DNA of 64,000 nucleotides from the NCBI GenBank assembly GCA_964344185.1, contig CAYFMN010000024.1, positions 1 to 64,000 on the forward strand, read 5' to 3'. Under the pieces are notes generated by a model that was given only the letters and a program-made list of their open reading frames with translations, had not been told where the DNA came from and did no database searches. Origin of the DNA: JAJDAT01 sp964344185. GTDB taxonomy: Bacteria > Nitrospinota > Nitrospinia > Nitrospinales > JAJDAT01. Shown here one piece after another: positions 43,438 through 52,868 of this stretch. How positions within the stretch are numbered: the first letter of the stretch is position 1; every line of letters begins with the position of its first letter. Made by a program: the position numbers and the translations under genes.

Positions 43438-44880
43438 ATGCCTGGAAATAAAAAGGTTTTAGTTGTTGACGACGAAGAAAATATTCGGTGGATATTTAAA
43501 AAAGCTCTAGAGAAAAAAGGGTTTGAAGTTCACACTGTCGTTAGCGGCGAAGAAGCTTTGAATAAAATCTCCACGACAGATTATTTACTCGTGTTTTCGG
43601 ATATTTTTTTGGGCGGTATGGATGGAATTGTGCTTCTTGAAAAAGTCAATGAGATAAAACCTGATCAGCGTGTTGTTGTTATGACGGCTCAAGATACTAT
43701 GAATAACGCTATCGAGGCTATGAGAAAAGGCGCGTTAGATTACATTTCTAAACCGTTTGATTTCGAAGAGATATACGCTTTGCTTGATAAAGCGGTTCAA
43801 AGCCAAACGGTAAAAATGGTACCAGAGGACAGTGAAGCCGTGGAAGAAGCGGCCGAGGATGTCATTGTTGGTAAAAGCAGAGAAATGCAAAATATTTTTA
43901 AAACGATTGGTCGTTCGGCTTCGTCTGATCTAGCTGTATTAATTACGGGAGAAAGCGGAACCGGCAAGGAGATGGTTGCTAGAGCCGTTCATAATTATTC
44001 AAAACGAGCGGATAAACCTCTTATTTCGATCAACTGTGCTGCTATTTCTCGCGAACTGTTGGAATCTGAATTATTTGGTCATGAGAAAGGGGCTTTTACC
44101 GGAGCAACGGAGACTAAATCAGGAAAATTCGAGCTAGCCCAAGGTGGGACGATTTTTTTAGACGAAATTGGCGATATGGAAATCCAATTGCAAGCAAAGA
44201 TACTAAGGGTTTTACAAAATAGCGAATTTTATCGTGTAGGAGGTAAATATCCTGTAAAAGTTGACGTTCGTATAGTTGCTGCGACAAACCAGAACCTCGA
44301 ACACTTAATGGAAACGAATTTATTTCGAGAGGATTTGTATCATAGGTTAAATGTCATTCATATTCCGCTGCCTCCCTTACGCGAACGGAAGGAGGATATT
44401 CCTATTTTGGCTCAGAGGTTTTTGAAGCAGTTTTCATCTGATTCCGACGTTAATAAACCTAAATTGTCGCCTGAAACCCTCAAGATACTTGAAAGTTATG
44501 ATTGGAGGGGAAATATCAGAGAATTAGAAAATGCTATCAAACGAGGTATTACGTTAGCCGCTTATGGCATTATTTTGCCGGAACATCTCCCAAGTCATAT
44601 TTTGGAGGCCCGTCCTCAAAAAGACAATGGAGGATGGGAGACGAAGTTTGAAGAGGCTGTAGCAGAATTCTTGAAAGAGAATGGCAACGAAGAAAACTTA
44701 CATGAAAAGGCGGTACGGGTCTTAGAAAAATATTTGTTTCAAAAAATATTAAAAAAGTATTCTGGAAAACAAGTTACAGCTGCGCAGGTTTTAGGTATTA
44801 ATAGAAATACGTTGAAGAGAAAATTGGATTCGATGGATATTCGACCCAAAGGAGAGATTAAGAACGACGATAATGAATAA
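43438..44880 (+). CDS. ntrC: NtrC-like sigma-54-dependent response regulator
   Basis: A 480-aa enhancer-binding protein: receiver (1-120, Asp55 in FSDIFLGGMDG), AAA+ domain (about 144-380) with Walker A GESGTGKE (171-178), the sigma-54 contact loop GAFTGA (218-223) and Walker B LDEIGD (241-246), and a C-terminal Fis-type HTH (about 430-470). It activates sigma-54 promoters of nitrogen genes. The first aspartoacylase-like gene overlaps its end by 8 bp, so that gene is in the same transcript. Confidence 0.95.
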   Translation: MPGNKKVLVVDDEENIRWIFKKALEKKGFEVHTVVSGEEALNKISTTDYLLVFSDIFLGGMDGIVLLEKVNEIKPDQRVVVMTAQDTMNNAIEAMRKGALDYISKPFDFEEIYALLDKAVQSQTVKMVPEDSEAVEEAAEDVIVGKSREMQNIFKTIGRSASSDLAVLITGESGTGKEMVARAVHNYSKRADKPLISINCAAISRELLESELFGHEKGAFTGATETKSGKFELAQGGTIFLDEIGDMEIQLQAKILRVLQNSEFYRVGGKYPVKVDVRIVAATNQNLEHLMETNLFREDLYHRLNVIHIPLPPLRERKEDIPILAQRFLKQFSSDSDVNKPKLSPETLKILESYDWRGNIRELENAIKRGITLAAYGIILPEHLPSHILEARPQKDNGGWETKFEEAVAEFLKENGNEENLHEKAVRVLEKYLFQKILKKYSGKQVTAAQVLGINRNTLKRKLDSMDIRPKGEIKNDDNE

Positions 44881-45829
44881 AACCCTCCACTCTTATAAGA
44901 CTCCTCTCGGACATTCTATACAAATAGAAAAGAAAACCTACGGGTCTTCTTCAGGAAAGTCTAAAAATCGTTTGGCTATTATTTCTGGATTGCATGGAGA
45001 TGAATTAGAAGGGATCGCTCTTTGTGGACGTTTAGTTTCTTTTTTGTCAAATTTGCAAAAAGAGAATCCGAAAGCGATTCAAGGGCAGATAGAAATTTAT
45101 CCCATGGCAAATCCGCAATCTCTTGGTTCTAGCCAACGCTTATGGCCGATGGGAGGAATTGATATGAATCGGCAATTTGCGGGAAATGGAAAATCGCTTC
45201 TTTCGGATATTTCTAAGCGTATTTTAAACGATATTATTCAGAATTCTGATATAGCTATAGATGTTCACGCTGGTAATTTGTTTTTGAAGGAATTACCGCA
45301 AGTAAGGATTATTGAAGGATACGATAAAAAGCTAATACCTTTAGCCTTGCAGTGCAATGTAGATTTGATATGGGTTCATCCGATTGCCGACTTTTTTAAA
45401 CTTACTTTAGGTTTTAATTTAAATAAAGCCAAGGTCCGGACAATTGTGATTGAAGCGGGAGTTGGCGCTCGGCTTGATAAGAGGATAGGCGATCAGCTAT
45501 TCCATGGAATGATACAATTAATGCGCTCAATAGGAGTTCTAGATTGCGACAAACCAATTGTGCAAAAAAAAGAGCCTATTCTAGTAAACCCTGATGAGGT
45601 TACTATGGCCGCTTCAAATAGCTTTGGTTTTTTTATTTCTGAAATTAGTCTTGGCGAATGGATTAAAAAAGGCGATTTAATTGGTAAGGTTATTTGTCCC
45701 AACGATGGGAGTGTTTTGGAAGAAATTGTAGCGAACTCAGATGGGTTGGCGTTTACTCTCAGAGAAGACCCTTTGACTTACGAGGGAAGCGTTGTCGCCA
45801 GAATTGCAAATAAAGAATTAGTTCAGTGA
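44873..45829 (+). CDS. succinylglutamate desuccinylase/aspartoacylase-family zinc hydrolase
   Basis: A 318-aa M14-like amidohydrolase. The zinc ligands are visible as His41 and Glu44 in GLHGDELEG and His132 in DVHAG. The substrate-carboxylate Arg is in GIDMNRQF (about 95-102) and the catalytic Glu194 in VIEAGVG. A C-terminal barrel-sandwich-like domain (about 235-318) follows. Family members remove an acyl group from N-acyl amino acids (N-acetyl-aspartate, N-succinyl-glutamate). The substrate is unknown. It overlaps ntrC by 8 bp and is coupled to the next gene by a GTGA overlap. Confidence 0.85.
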   Translation: MNKTLHSYKTPLGHSIQIEKKTYGSSSGKSKNRLAIISGLHGDELEGIALCGRLVSFLSNLQKENPKAIQGQIEIYPMANPQSLGSSQRLWPMGGIDMNRQFAGNGKSLLSDISKRILNDIIQNSDIAIDVHAGNLFLKELPQVRIIEGYDKKLIPLALQCNVDLIWVHPIADFFKLTLGFNLNKAKVRTIVIEAGVGARLDKRIGDQLFHGMIQLMRSIGVLDCDKPIVQKKEPILVNPDEVTMAASNSFGFFISEISLGEWIKKGDLIGKVICPNDGSVLEEIVANSDGLAFTLREDPLTYEGSVVARIANKELVQ

Positions 45830-46794
45830 TAGAGAAAGCATTAACTATAAAAGGGCCTTGTGGCGAAGCGGGTTCCCTTAAATTTTCTACTTGGGACGGG
45901 GAGGACCGCTTCGATTCGTTGTCTATTGTAACCGGTCTACAAGGTAGCGAAGTTAATGGAACTTATATTGCGCTTAAATTGGCTAAATTCGTTTCAGAAG
46001 TTCAAGCCGGAAACTCAAAAAGCCATTGCTTATTGGGAAAAATTCAAATTATTCCTGTTGTTAATTTTTTAGCTTTTGAGGAAGGAAAAAAGAATTGGAC
46101 CTTTGATGAATTAGATTTGAATTTTGCGTTTCCCGGCAATCCCAGCGGGGAAGTTTCTGAAAGAATTTGCCAAGAGATATTAAAAATTACTATGGATGCG
46201 ACTTATGGCGTGGTTTTAGAATCTCCGAGTCCTTGTTATTTAGATTTTCCACATGTAAATATATGGGACTCAGATAGAAAGCTAAAAAAGGTTGCGAATA
46301 GTTTGCAGTTAGGGGGCGTAAGGATACGCGAAGAGTCTATTCATTTCCAAACACAACTTGTTCGGTTTTGGATGGATAGAGAGATACAAGCTTTAAGCGT
46401 TTCTTGTGGCAAACTCGATTCTTTAAATATTCCGTTTTGTGATTTAGTTGTTAATGGCTTAATTGATATGATGGTTTATTTAGGTATCTTAGAATCTTTT
46501 AAAACATCAAAGGAAAAAAAGAAGGTTCCTTTTTTTAGCCCAGGAGATCAGTCTACCGTTTTAGCGAAAGAATCTGGGTTCTTTGTTCCAGAAGTTAAAG
46601 TCGGAGAATTTGTTGAAGAAAAACAATTTCTAGGGAAAACTTTAGAAGTTCAAACTGGAAATACGCTAGAAGAGGTATTTGCTTCTAAGCCGGGATTATT
46701 ACTTAAAATCCGCGATTATCCCACCGTTTATCAAAGTGAAGTTTTGGCTGAAATTTTAACGCCTAAAAAAGGATTGAGTTTCTGGCCGTTTTAA
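45826..46794 (+). CDS. catalytically degenerate aspartoacylase-family paralogue
   Basis: A 322-aa paralogue of the upstream gene with the same fold pattern and C-terminal domain. The active site is gone. GLHGDE has become GLQGSE (zinc His to Gln39, Glu42 kept), DVHAG has become VLESP (zinc His to Glu132), the Arg of DMNR is Phe (LDLNF), and the catalytic Glu is replaced (VIEAG to SVSCG). The open frame is intact over its full length, so it is a maintained pseudoenzyme and not decay. It starts at GTG 45826 overlapping the upstream stop. It may form a heteromer with the active enzyme. Confidence 0.82.
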   Translation: MIEKALTIKGPCGEAGSLKFSTWDGEDRFDSLSIVTGLQGSEVNGTYIALKLAKFVSEVQAGNSKSHCLLGKIQIIPVVNFLAFEEGKKNWTFDELDLNFAFPGNPSGEVSERICQEILKITMDATYGVVLESPSPCYLDFPHVNIWDSDRKLKKVANSLQLGGVRIREESIHFQTQLVRFWMDREIQALSVSCGKLDSLNIPFCDLVVNGLIDMMVYLGILESFKTSKEKKKVPFFSPGDQSTVLAKESGFFVPEVKVGEFVEEKQFLGKTLEVQTGNTLEEVFASKPGLLLKIRDYPTVYQSEVLAEILTPKKGLSFWPF

Positions 46795-49037
46795 TTTTTT
46801 GATTTTGATTGTATTGAACCTTGCCGCTTACTGTTGCCTTTTGTGATTTCTATACCATAGAGCTCAAAAAGTTTTTTAGTCGTATCGCTTTCAAATCCTA
46901 ATAGTTTTGCTTGGATTAGTTGCGACATGGCCTTTTTATGTTCGGCTTTTATAAAATAAACAACCGCTAGATTTGCATGAAAATCTCCATATCGATTATC
47001 AAGCTTAATCGCGGTTAAAAACATTTTCTCCGCGTTGTCTAAGTTTTTGAGCTTAGTTTCCGCTTGGCCAAGATAATTATAGATCTTACTTGAAAGTGGG
47101 TCGATGGATCTGGCTCTTGTTAAATACGTTTTTGCGTCTTTCCAATTAGCTTGTTTTATATATATCTCTCCAATACGACTTAGAGCGAAAAAGTTTTTTG
47201 GGTTTTCTTTTATGACTTTGTAGTAATAGTCAAGAGCCTCATCATATTTTCCAAGGGCTTGCCAGGAAAGCCCTATTTGAAGATATGGAAGCCAATGATT
47301 TGGATATAATTGGTTAGATTGAATTCCTAATTTTATTGCTGCTGAGAAATCTTGCTCGTCAATAGCCAAGCGGGTTTTATCGGTTATTTTTCGAAAGTTT
47401 TTCCTGCGTTTTTGTTCTTCGAGGGACAATTTTTCGGTTGTCGCTACGAGATATATGATTAGCGCCATAGAGAAAATGACGAACCCTTTGACTAGTAAAT
47501 GAGTTTGAAAAATTTTTTTTGTGGTTTTTTGAATTATTGCAGATTGGAATGCGAATATCGATAGACTTAAAAATATCAGTTGGATTAAAGGGAATCCAAT
47601 TAGGAATAGAAAATCCACATAGGACCAGGAGATAGGTTTTTTAGATAATAGAACTCTAAAAATATTGGAAGATCTAAGAAAATCAAGCGGTTCATGGTTA
47701 ATAATTGTTTTTAGTTCTTCTAAAGCGCTAATTGAATAATGCGGGGCGTTATAGGTTAAATAAGTTTTGTATTCAATTATTAAGATGTATTGCCATGAGA
47801 CGCATAAAATAAGTAGGCCGTATAAAAAGTACTTTTTTTGCTTGTCGCGCGAAGCCCAATTTAGCGCTCCAACCAAACCTAGGACGAGCAAAGGTATTGA
47901 AGAAATAAAGTGACGCTCTCCATAAGAGTCCGAATTCTCAGGGTAGACAGCGATGATAAAGACTATTGAAGCCAGGTAAGCCAAAATACCTAGTCTGATA
48001 TCCGCAAATTTTTTTTCTGAAAAAAGTCCGATTACCGCAATGATTGAAATTGGAAATGAAAATATTAATCCCCATTTAGGACTGAAAAAAATATCTAGAA
48101 ATTTCTTGAATAAATCTGGTGATAATAAAAAAGATAGGCCCGCGCCAGCCATTTCGAAGTGTCGCGTTGGCAGAGGAACTCCATTTAAAGTTTGCCATAC
48201 AAGAAGTTGAGGAGAAAGAACTATTAAAAAACTCAAAAATACCCATATGGAACGATTGATAATATTTTTAAACAAAAACTGTCTTTCAGCTATAGAATTA
48301 TTTTTTAATGACGATAGCTGGTCTATAAAATAAAGAGCGAAAAAAGAAATATTTATAATCCGAATGACGCAAAAAAAACCCAAAAGAGCCCCTAACAAAG
48401 CGTGGTCTATATGGTTTTGGGATCTTCTTTTTTGGAGCCACGCTGAGAAAAAAATGACAGCCATAACAAACTCGACAGTATGGGCCATTCTTTGACGAAT
48501 AAACGAATAATAAAGCAGAGGAGAAGCTATCCAAATTGCAATTACCGCTATAAGGGCGATTTTTTCTGTCGTAAATTGTTTAATCAACCTACTTAAGTGA
48601 AGGAGCCCAATAAATAGATAGGTGTGTGAAGCAATCGCGGTAGATAAATAATAGGGAGTTGAGTAGCCGTCTAAAGATGTTGTAAGGCCAAAAGCATTAA
48701 GGATAATGGCAAAAAGATGGCCAATTAAGAAAAAAGGAAAAAATAGAATTCCCTGGCCGATTTGCCAATTATTAAATGCAAAACCGGTTGAGGTGATGTT
48801 GTCAAAATGTGCGTAGTTTTTCTCGTTAAAAAAGTCAATATCGCCGTCAAAAAACAAAGAACGCAAAAAGGCATAATAACCTGTGTCGTCTCCCTGATCT
48901 ATTTTAGTAACGGAATAATAGCCTTTATGAATCTCTGGAGGAACCCAATCGTTAAAAACTCCTAGGGGGGTTAAAATTAAGAAGAAAAAGAAGAAAGTTG
49001 TCGCTAAAATATATCCATATTTGGATTTTAATTGCAT
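46791..49037 (-). CDS. polytopic glycosyltransferase-like membrane protein fused to TPRs
   Basis: A 748-aa protein. Residues 1-540 contain about twelve membrane helices, with a periplasmic loop motif QGDDTGYYAFLRSLFFDGDID (about 48-68, an acidic GT-C-type catalytic loop), and no close family that I can name. After the last membrane helix (about 520-540) come about four TPRs (about 560-735; phrases such as LGKYDEALDYYYKVIKENPKNFFALSRIGEIY). A membrane glycosyltransferase with a soluble TPR tail is known for some envelope glycan enzymes. It converges with the pseudoenzyme gene, overlapping by 4 bp. Confidence 0.72.
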   Translation of the reverse strand: MQLKSKYGYILATTFFFFFLILTPLGVFNDWVPPEIHKGYYSVTKIDQGDDTGYYAFLRSLFFDGDIDFFNEKNYAHFDNITSTGFAFNNWQIGQGILFFPFFLIGHLFAIILNAFGLTTSLDGYSTPYYLSTAIASHTYLFIGLLHLSRLIKQFTTEKIALIAVIAIWIASPLLYYSFIRQRMAHTVEFVMAVIFFSAWLQKRRSQNHIDHALLGALLGFFCVIRIINISFFALYFIDQLSSLKNNSIAERQFLFKNIINRSIWVFLSFLIVLSPQLLVWQTLNGVPLPTRHFEMAGAGLSFLLSPDLFKKFLDIFFSPKWGLIFSFPISIIAVIGLFSEKKFADIRLGILAYLASIVFIIAVYPENSDSYGERHFISSIPLLVLGLVGALNWASRDKQKKYFLYGLLILCVSWQYILIIEYKTYLTYNAPHYSISALEELKTIINHEPLDFLRSSNIFRVLLSKKPISWSYVDFLFLIGFPLIQLIFLSLSIFAFQSAIIQKTTKKIFQTHLLVKGFVIFSMALIIYLVATTEKLSLEEQKRRKNFRKITDKTRLAIDEQDFSAAIKLGIQSNQLYPNHWLPYLQIGLSWQALGKYDEALDYYYKVIKENPKNFFALSRIGEIYIKQANWKDAKTYLTRARSIDPLSSKIYNYLGQAETKLKNLDNAEKMFLTAIKLDNRYGDFHANLAVVYFIKAEHKKAMSQLIQAKLLGFESDTTKKLFELYGIEITKGNSKRQGSIQSKSKN

Positions 49038-49368
49038 TCTTGGTATTGGATGGTTTTGGGGAACCGTTAAGTGAGGTTTAGTCTTTTAGAGGAAAATAAT
49101 TTGATATTTGTTTTGTATGGAAAGTTTTCCAGCGCTAAAAAAGGTTCTTTGAATTTGCGTAAATTCTAGTTTGCTGTATATCTAGTTAAAATAAGAATTA
49201 TATTTCAATTAACTTTATTATCACAGGTATTTTTAGAAGGGTCGAAAAATGGTTCAAAAACGTATAATATATAAGAAACCAAACTGAGGTATAGGGAAAA
49301 TTGAGAAGCAAAATTTCTCGGAAAATTTGTGGACTAGACTTTTAAAAAATACGAGGGGCAAACGATCT
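49038..49368. other. intergenic region with possible promoter of small gene
   Basis: About 330 bp between divergent genes. A TATAAT at 49263-49268 lies 100 bp before the small gene, but no good -35 sits 16-18 bp upstream of it. Nothing else stands out. Confidence 0.35.
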
Positions 49369-49533
49369 ATGGATAGCATTGATTATTTTGATAAGCGAAA
49401 AGATCCTAAAAAAGAGAAGAACGATTTTCTTAATGAGTGGAACGCGCTGAAAAAAAATAAGAAAACGCTAGAAAATAAGAGTAAAGAATCAAAATTTAGC
49501 GCTCAGAAAAATGATGAAAAAATAAATGAATAA
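49369..49533 (+). CDS. small highly charged hypothetical protein
   Basis: A 54-aa Lys/Glu/Asn-rich protein with no hydrophobic or cysteine-containing segment (opening DSIDYFDKRKDPKKEK). ATG 49369 has a strong GAGGGG ribosome-binding site about 10 nt upstream, which argues it is real. An upstream in-frame TTG at 49327 is less likely. It is probably a small coiled-coil or disordered cytoplasmic protein. It does not look like a RiPP precursor for the nearby radical SAM enzyme. Confidence 0.5.
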   Translation: MDSIDYFDKRKDPKKEKNDFLNEWNALKKNKKTLENKSKESKFSAQKNDEKINE

Positions 49534-49701
49534 TACGGTTAAGTTTTAAAATAACTATTGAACTGTTATTGATCGTTAATTTTGATTGATTTGTGAGGTA
49601 ATTTGGATATTAAGCAATTTTTTAAATTAAATTAAGTTTTTTCCACTACATTAAGATAAAATATCCAGAATTTTCTCTTTACTAAAATAAAAGGATTGTC
49701 C

Positions 49702-50970
49702 ATGAAGTCATATAATTTTTTGAAGATTTTGCGGTTTATTAGTTTGATCTTTTTTAGCTGGGTTATTTTTATTATCCCTGCGTTTGCCGAGGACGTCGCT
49801 AAAGTTATCGTGGCAGGAGAAGAAGCTTTTGTACAAAAAGATTTTGCTAAAGCTGAGGAAATATTTACCAAGGCAGATAATTTGGATCCTGGTAACTATA
49901 GGATTTTGAAGCGGCTTGCCGAGTCGAAAGTTGAGCAAGGTAAATATACTGAAGCGGATCCCATTTTGGATAAGATTTTAGCAATGCCTGTTTCTACTGG
50001 AAGAGACGTATTAGTCTTCTTAGATGGAAGCAATAAAGGTAGAAAGGCGGAGTTAGTTGACGAAACAGTAGTGACGCCTGAAAGCGGTCAAAACAATATG
50101 AGAAATTATGTGGATCTAGACCGCAAAGCCCCGATCCCTCATTATCGATTTTTCTTTAAAGATACCGGCAAAATGCAGTTAGTTCCAAAATATAAAGCAA
50201 AAATAAAATACGAAGGCGTTTTAAGCCGTGTTTACTTTATGATTAAAGAAACAAGCGTCAAAGTAAAAAAGAAAATTATTGATGCCTCGCCGGAAATTGG
50301 CGACCCTATGGTCACTATCAAAGCAGGTTGTTTCAAAATGGGCAGCAATAAAGGTCATCTTGATGAAAGACCTGTTCATGAAGTATGCCTGGCCAAGTTT
50401 GAGATGGATCAGTATGAAGTTAATCAAAAATCCTTTCAGGATGTAATGGGAGATAATCCTTCGCTAAATTTAGGAGCGAATAATCCTGTTGATAGCGTGA
50501 CATGGTTTGAAGCTAATCAATACTGTAGAAGGTTAGGAAAGAGACTGCCTACAGAGGCAGAATGGGAATATGCGGCTCGTGCCGGCACCAATACAGAATA
50601 TTACTGGGGTGATAAGATTGATCCTGAATACGCTAACTTTTGCGATAGACGATGTAAATTGAACGATAAAGTGGCGGAATTAGATGATGGATATGCCCAT
50701 ACTGCTCCTATTGGAACCTATAAACCTAATGCGTTTGGTTTATATGAAATGTCGGGAAATTTGAGCGAGTGGGTAGAGGACTTTATGCAAGAAAACTATT
50801 ACCAGATCAGTCCAAAGTACAATCCCCCAGGTCCAGAGATGCAAAAAGTTAGAAGGATTTTCAGAGGTGGCGCTTGGAATATGAAACCTGATGAATTACG
50901 GCTTGCGAATAGAAATAGTATTGTTATGAATTATCGCCCAGAAAGCATGGGATTCCGTTGCGTGAAGTAA
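49702..50970 (+). CDS. secreted TPR plus FGE-sulfatase (SUMF1) domain protein
   Basis: A 422-aa protein: a signal peptide (about 1-30), two TPR-like repeats (about 35-100), a middle beta-rich region, then an FGE-fold domain (about 200-422) with MVTIKAGCFKMGSN, KFEMDQYEVNQKSF, the GKRLPTEAEWEYAARAG segment, the FGLYEMSGNLSEWV motif and the closing MGFRC. The FGE cysteine pair in the RGGAWNM region is absent, so it is likely a non-catalytic or diverged member. ATG 49702 is chosen because AAGGA lies 6 nt upstream; a TTG at 49696 is too close to that site. It converges with the radical SAM gene, 9 bp apart. Confidence 0.83.
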   Translation: MKSYNFLKILRFISLIFFSWVIFIIPAFAEDVAKVIVAGEEAFVQKDFAKAEEIFTKADNLDPGNYRILKRLAESKVEQGKYTEADPILDKILAMPVSTGRDVLVFLDGSNKGRKAELVDETVVTPESGQNNMRNYVDLDRKAPIPHYRFFFKDTGKMQLVPKYKAKIKYEGVLSRVYFMIKETSVKVKKKIIDASPEIGDPMVTIKAGCFKMGSNKGHLDERPVHEVCLAKFEMDQYEVNQKSFQDVMGDNPSLNLGANNPVDSVTWFEANQYCRRLGKRLPTEAEWEYAARAGTNTEYYWGDKIDPEYANFCDRRCKLNDKVAELDDGYAHTAPIGTYKPNAFGLYEMSGNLSEWVEDFMQENYYQISPKYNPPGPEMQKVRRIFRGGAWNMKPDELRLANRNSIVMNYRPESMGFRCVK

Positions 50971-50979
50971 AATTTGTTT

Positions 50980-52824
50980 TTACATATTGGAGTTATGGGG
51001 AATAGCTAAAGTTAAGTATTTCCCTTTTTCTCCAAATATTATTCCTTGCTGAACTAAATCTTGCAATATTAGTTCTAAAGGTTGAGAATTTTCTGATTTT
51101 TGATTTTTGTTTTGTAAAGATTCCCTAATTTGTTCTAGCGATTTAGGGCTATCGTTACAAAATGAAATGATTGACGCTGCCGTCCCCTCAAAACGTTTTT
51201 TGATCGGCTGATCGGCCGGTCTTCCATCGTAAACGTTGATGAAATTAGGCGATTTAGTGAAAAAGAGAAAAGGCATTTGGTCGGATTCATGGCGACTTTT
51301 CCAATTAGCCACAACCTCGCGCAATTCTTGAATTAAAGCTGGATCAATTTTTGCTGGAGTCTCAAACTCAAAGTCATAAGCAATTTTCATTAAGTCTAAT
51401 TGCTCCTCATCATATACATAAGTATATGCTTCTCCTGGGCCTTTTATTTTGACTCCATATTCTTCAGGTCTCGTAAAGTAAGGGCTAAATCTTTCTAACC
51501 AAAGGTCGCCCACTCCAATAGGCGGTTTTAAATGCGTCAGGTGTTTTAATATATCAATTTGTTTTCGATAATCGTCGTCGGTTTCTCCTGGAAAACCGGT
51601 TAATATATTCCACTCACAGTCAATCCCATAATACATGGACCATTTTAAGCATGTAATATTTTGAATGGGTCTGACTCCTTTATCCATTTCTCTTAGCTGG
51701 TTAGGACTGAAACTTTCTATTCCTGGTTGAATTACGTTTACGCCGCCGTGAGCCAGGGTTTTAATTTGTTTTTTAGTTAAGTTGCTTTTAACTTCGAGAA
51801 AAAATTGGAAGTCGTAGTTTTCCTGCGCGAAATTGTTAAAAACTCCATCTATATATTTCATTTCCAGAATATTATCGACAATTCGAAACCTAAAGGTGTC
51901 GTGTTTTTGAGAAAGCTTGGCAATTTCTTTGCGGACTTGTTCTGGAGGTTTTGATCGAAACTCCATTGTAAATGCGTTAAGGCCACAGAAAGTACAATGA
52001 TGTTTTTCTCCCCACCAGCAACCTCTAGCTGTTTCATAGAGGACAATGGGGTTTTCTAATAATGAGGAGTTGGGATCAATTTGCCTGATTTGATCGTAAA
52101 AATCGTCGTAGTCGGGAGGGCCATAATCTGCAAAATTTTGGAATGTTTCTGAGCAACGTTCAAAAATGACCGTTCCATCTTTTCTATGAGCGACTCCAGC
52201 AGGCGGTTCTGTATTTGTATCAATAGCTTTCATTAGTTGTGGGAGCGTTGGTTCTGCTTCTCCCAAAATAGCGTAATCAATCCATGGGAAAGCTCTAAAA
52301 TATTCTAACCCCATCTCCGACTCAAAGTTTGATCCTCCAAATAATATTTTGAGTTTGGGATTTTCTTTTTTTATCAGTTTGGCCAATGTGAGACTGGCTA
52401 CATTTTGGTTAAATGTCGAGGAAAATCCAACGACATCGAAAAGGGTCCAATCTACGGCGTTTTTGGCCCAATTCAAAAACTCAGGAACCATTTTCGTTTT
52501 TATATCTAATAAGAATTCTACTGGTCGATTAATTTTTTGGGCTACGTTTTCTAAATGAGTTGAGTAGCGTTTTGAATAATTTTGGTTTTTGGCCGAAGAA
52601 CCAAAAAGAATTTCTGAAAATAACCATTCTCCGATCAAATGTCTCTCTTCGCAAAGCTGATTATAAATGGGCAATTCAATTTGATGGGCAAATTGAAGGT
52701 TGAAATAAAAGCTATGAGCTTCCCATCCATGGGATTTTACAAGGGTTGATAGAGTGCCTAGCTGAATGGATGGGTAAATATGAAACCCAAAAGGCATATT
52801 TATAAGAGCAATTTTTTTAGACAT
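50980..52824 (-). CDS. B12-binding radical SAM enzyme, RiPP maturation type
   Basis: A 614-aa protein. Residues 1-200 are a cobalamin-binding-like Rossmann domain, beginning with ALINMPFGFHIYPSIQLGTL and including FGGSNFESEMG and ILGEAEPTLPQL. The radical SAM domain follows, with Cys269, Cys277 and Cys280 in RGCWWGEKHHCTFCGLNAF, a C-x7-C-x2-C spacing characteristic of the ribosomal-peptide maturation radical SAM C-methyltransferase family. VDNIL and PGIESFS are the later barrel strands. It is probably a class B (cobalamin) methyltransferase. No precursor peptide is visible beside it. The upstream acyl-CoA ligase (44 bp) shares the operon. Confidence 0.85.
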   Translation of the reverse strand: MSKKIALINMPFGFHIYPSIQLGTLSTLVKSHGWEAHSFYFNLQFAHQIELPIYNQLCEERHLIGEWLFSEILFGSSAKNQNYSKRYSTHLENVAQKINRPVEFLLDIKTKMVPEFLNWAKNAVDWTLFDVVGFSSTFNQNVASLTLAKLIKKENPKLKILFGGSNFESEMGLEYFRAFPWIDYAILGEAEPTLPQLMKAIDTNTEPPAGVAHRKDGTVIFERCSETFQNFADYGPPDYDDFYDQIRQIDPNSSLLENPIVLYETARGCWWGEKHHCTFCGLNAFTMEFRSKPPEQVRKEIAKLSQKHDTFRFRIVDNILEMKYIDGVFNNFAQENYDFQFFLEVKSNLTKKQIKTLAHGGVNVIQPGIESFSPNQLREMDKGVRPIQNITCLKWSMYYGIDCEWNILTGFPGETDDDYRKQIDILKHLTHLKPPIGVGDLWLERFSPYFTRPEEYGVKIKGPGEAYTYVYDEEQLDLMKIAYDFEFETPAKIDPALIQELREVVANWKSRHESDQMPFLFFTKSPNFINVYDGRPADQPIKKRFEGTAASIISFCNDSPKSLEQIRESLQNKNQKSENSQPLELILQDLVQQGIIFGEKGKYLTLAIPHNSNM

Positions 52825-52868
52825 GATGATTTATTGTATCAATTTTGTCTGTTTAACCCAATATCGAG

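Noticed and set aside
49369..49533. Small charged protein as RiPP precursor for the radical SAM enzyme
   Set aside because: It lacks a leader-like helix followed by a core rich in Cys, Ser, Thr or Gly, and lies more than 1.4 kb away on the opposite strand.
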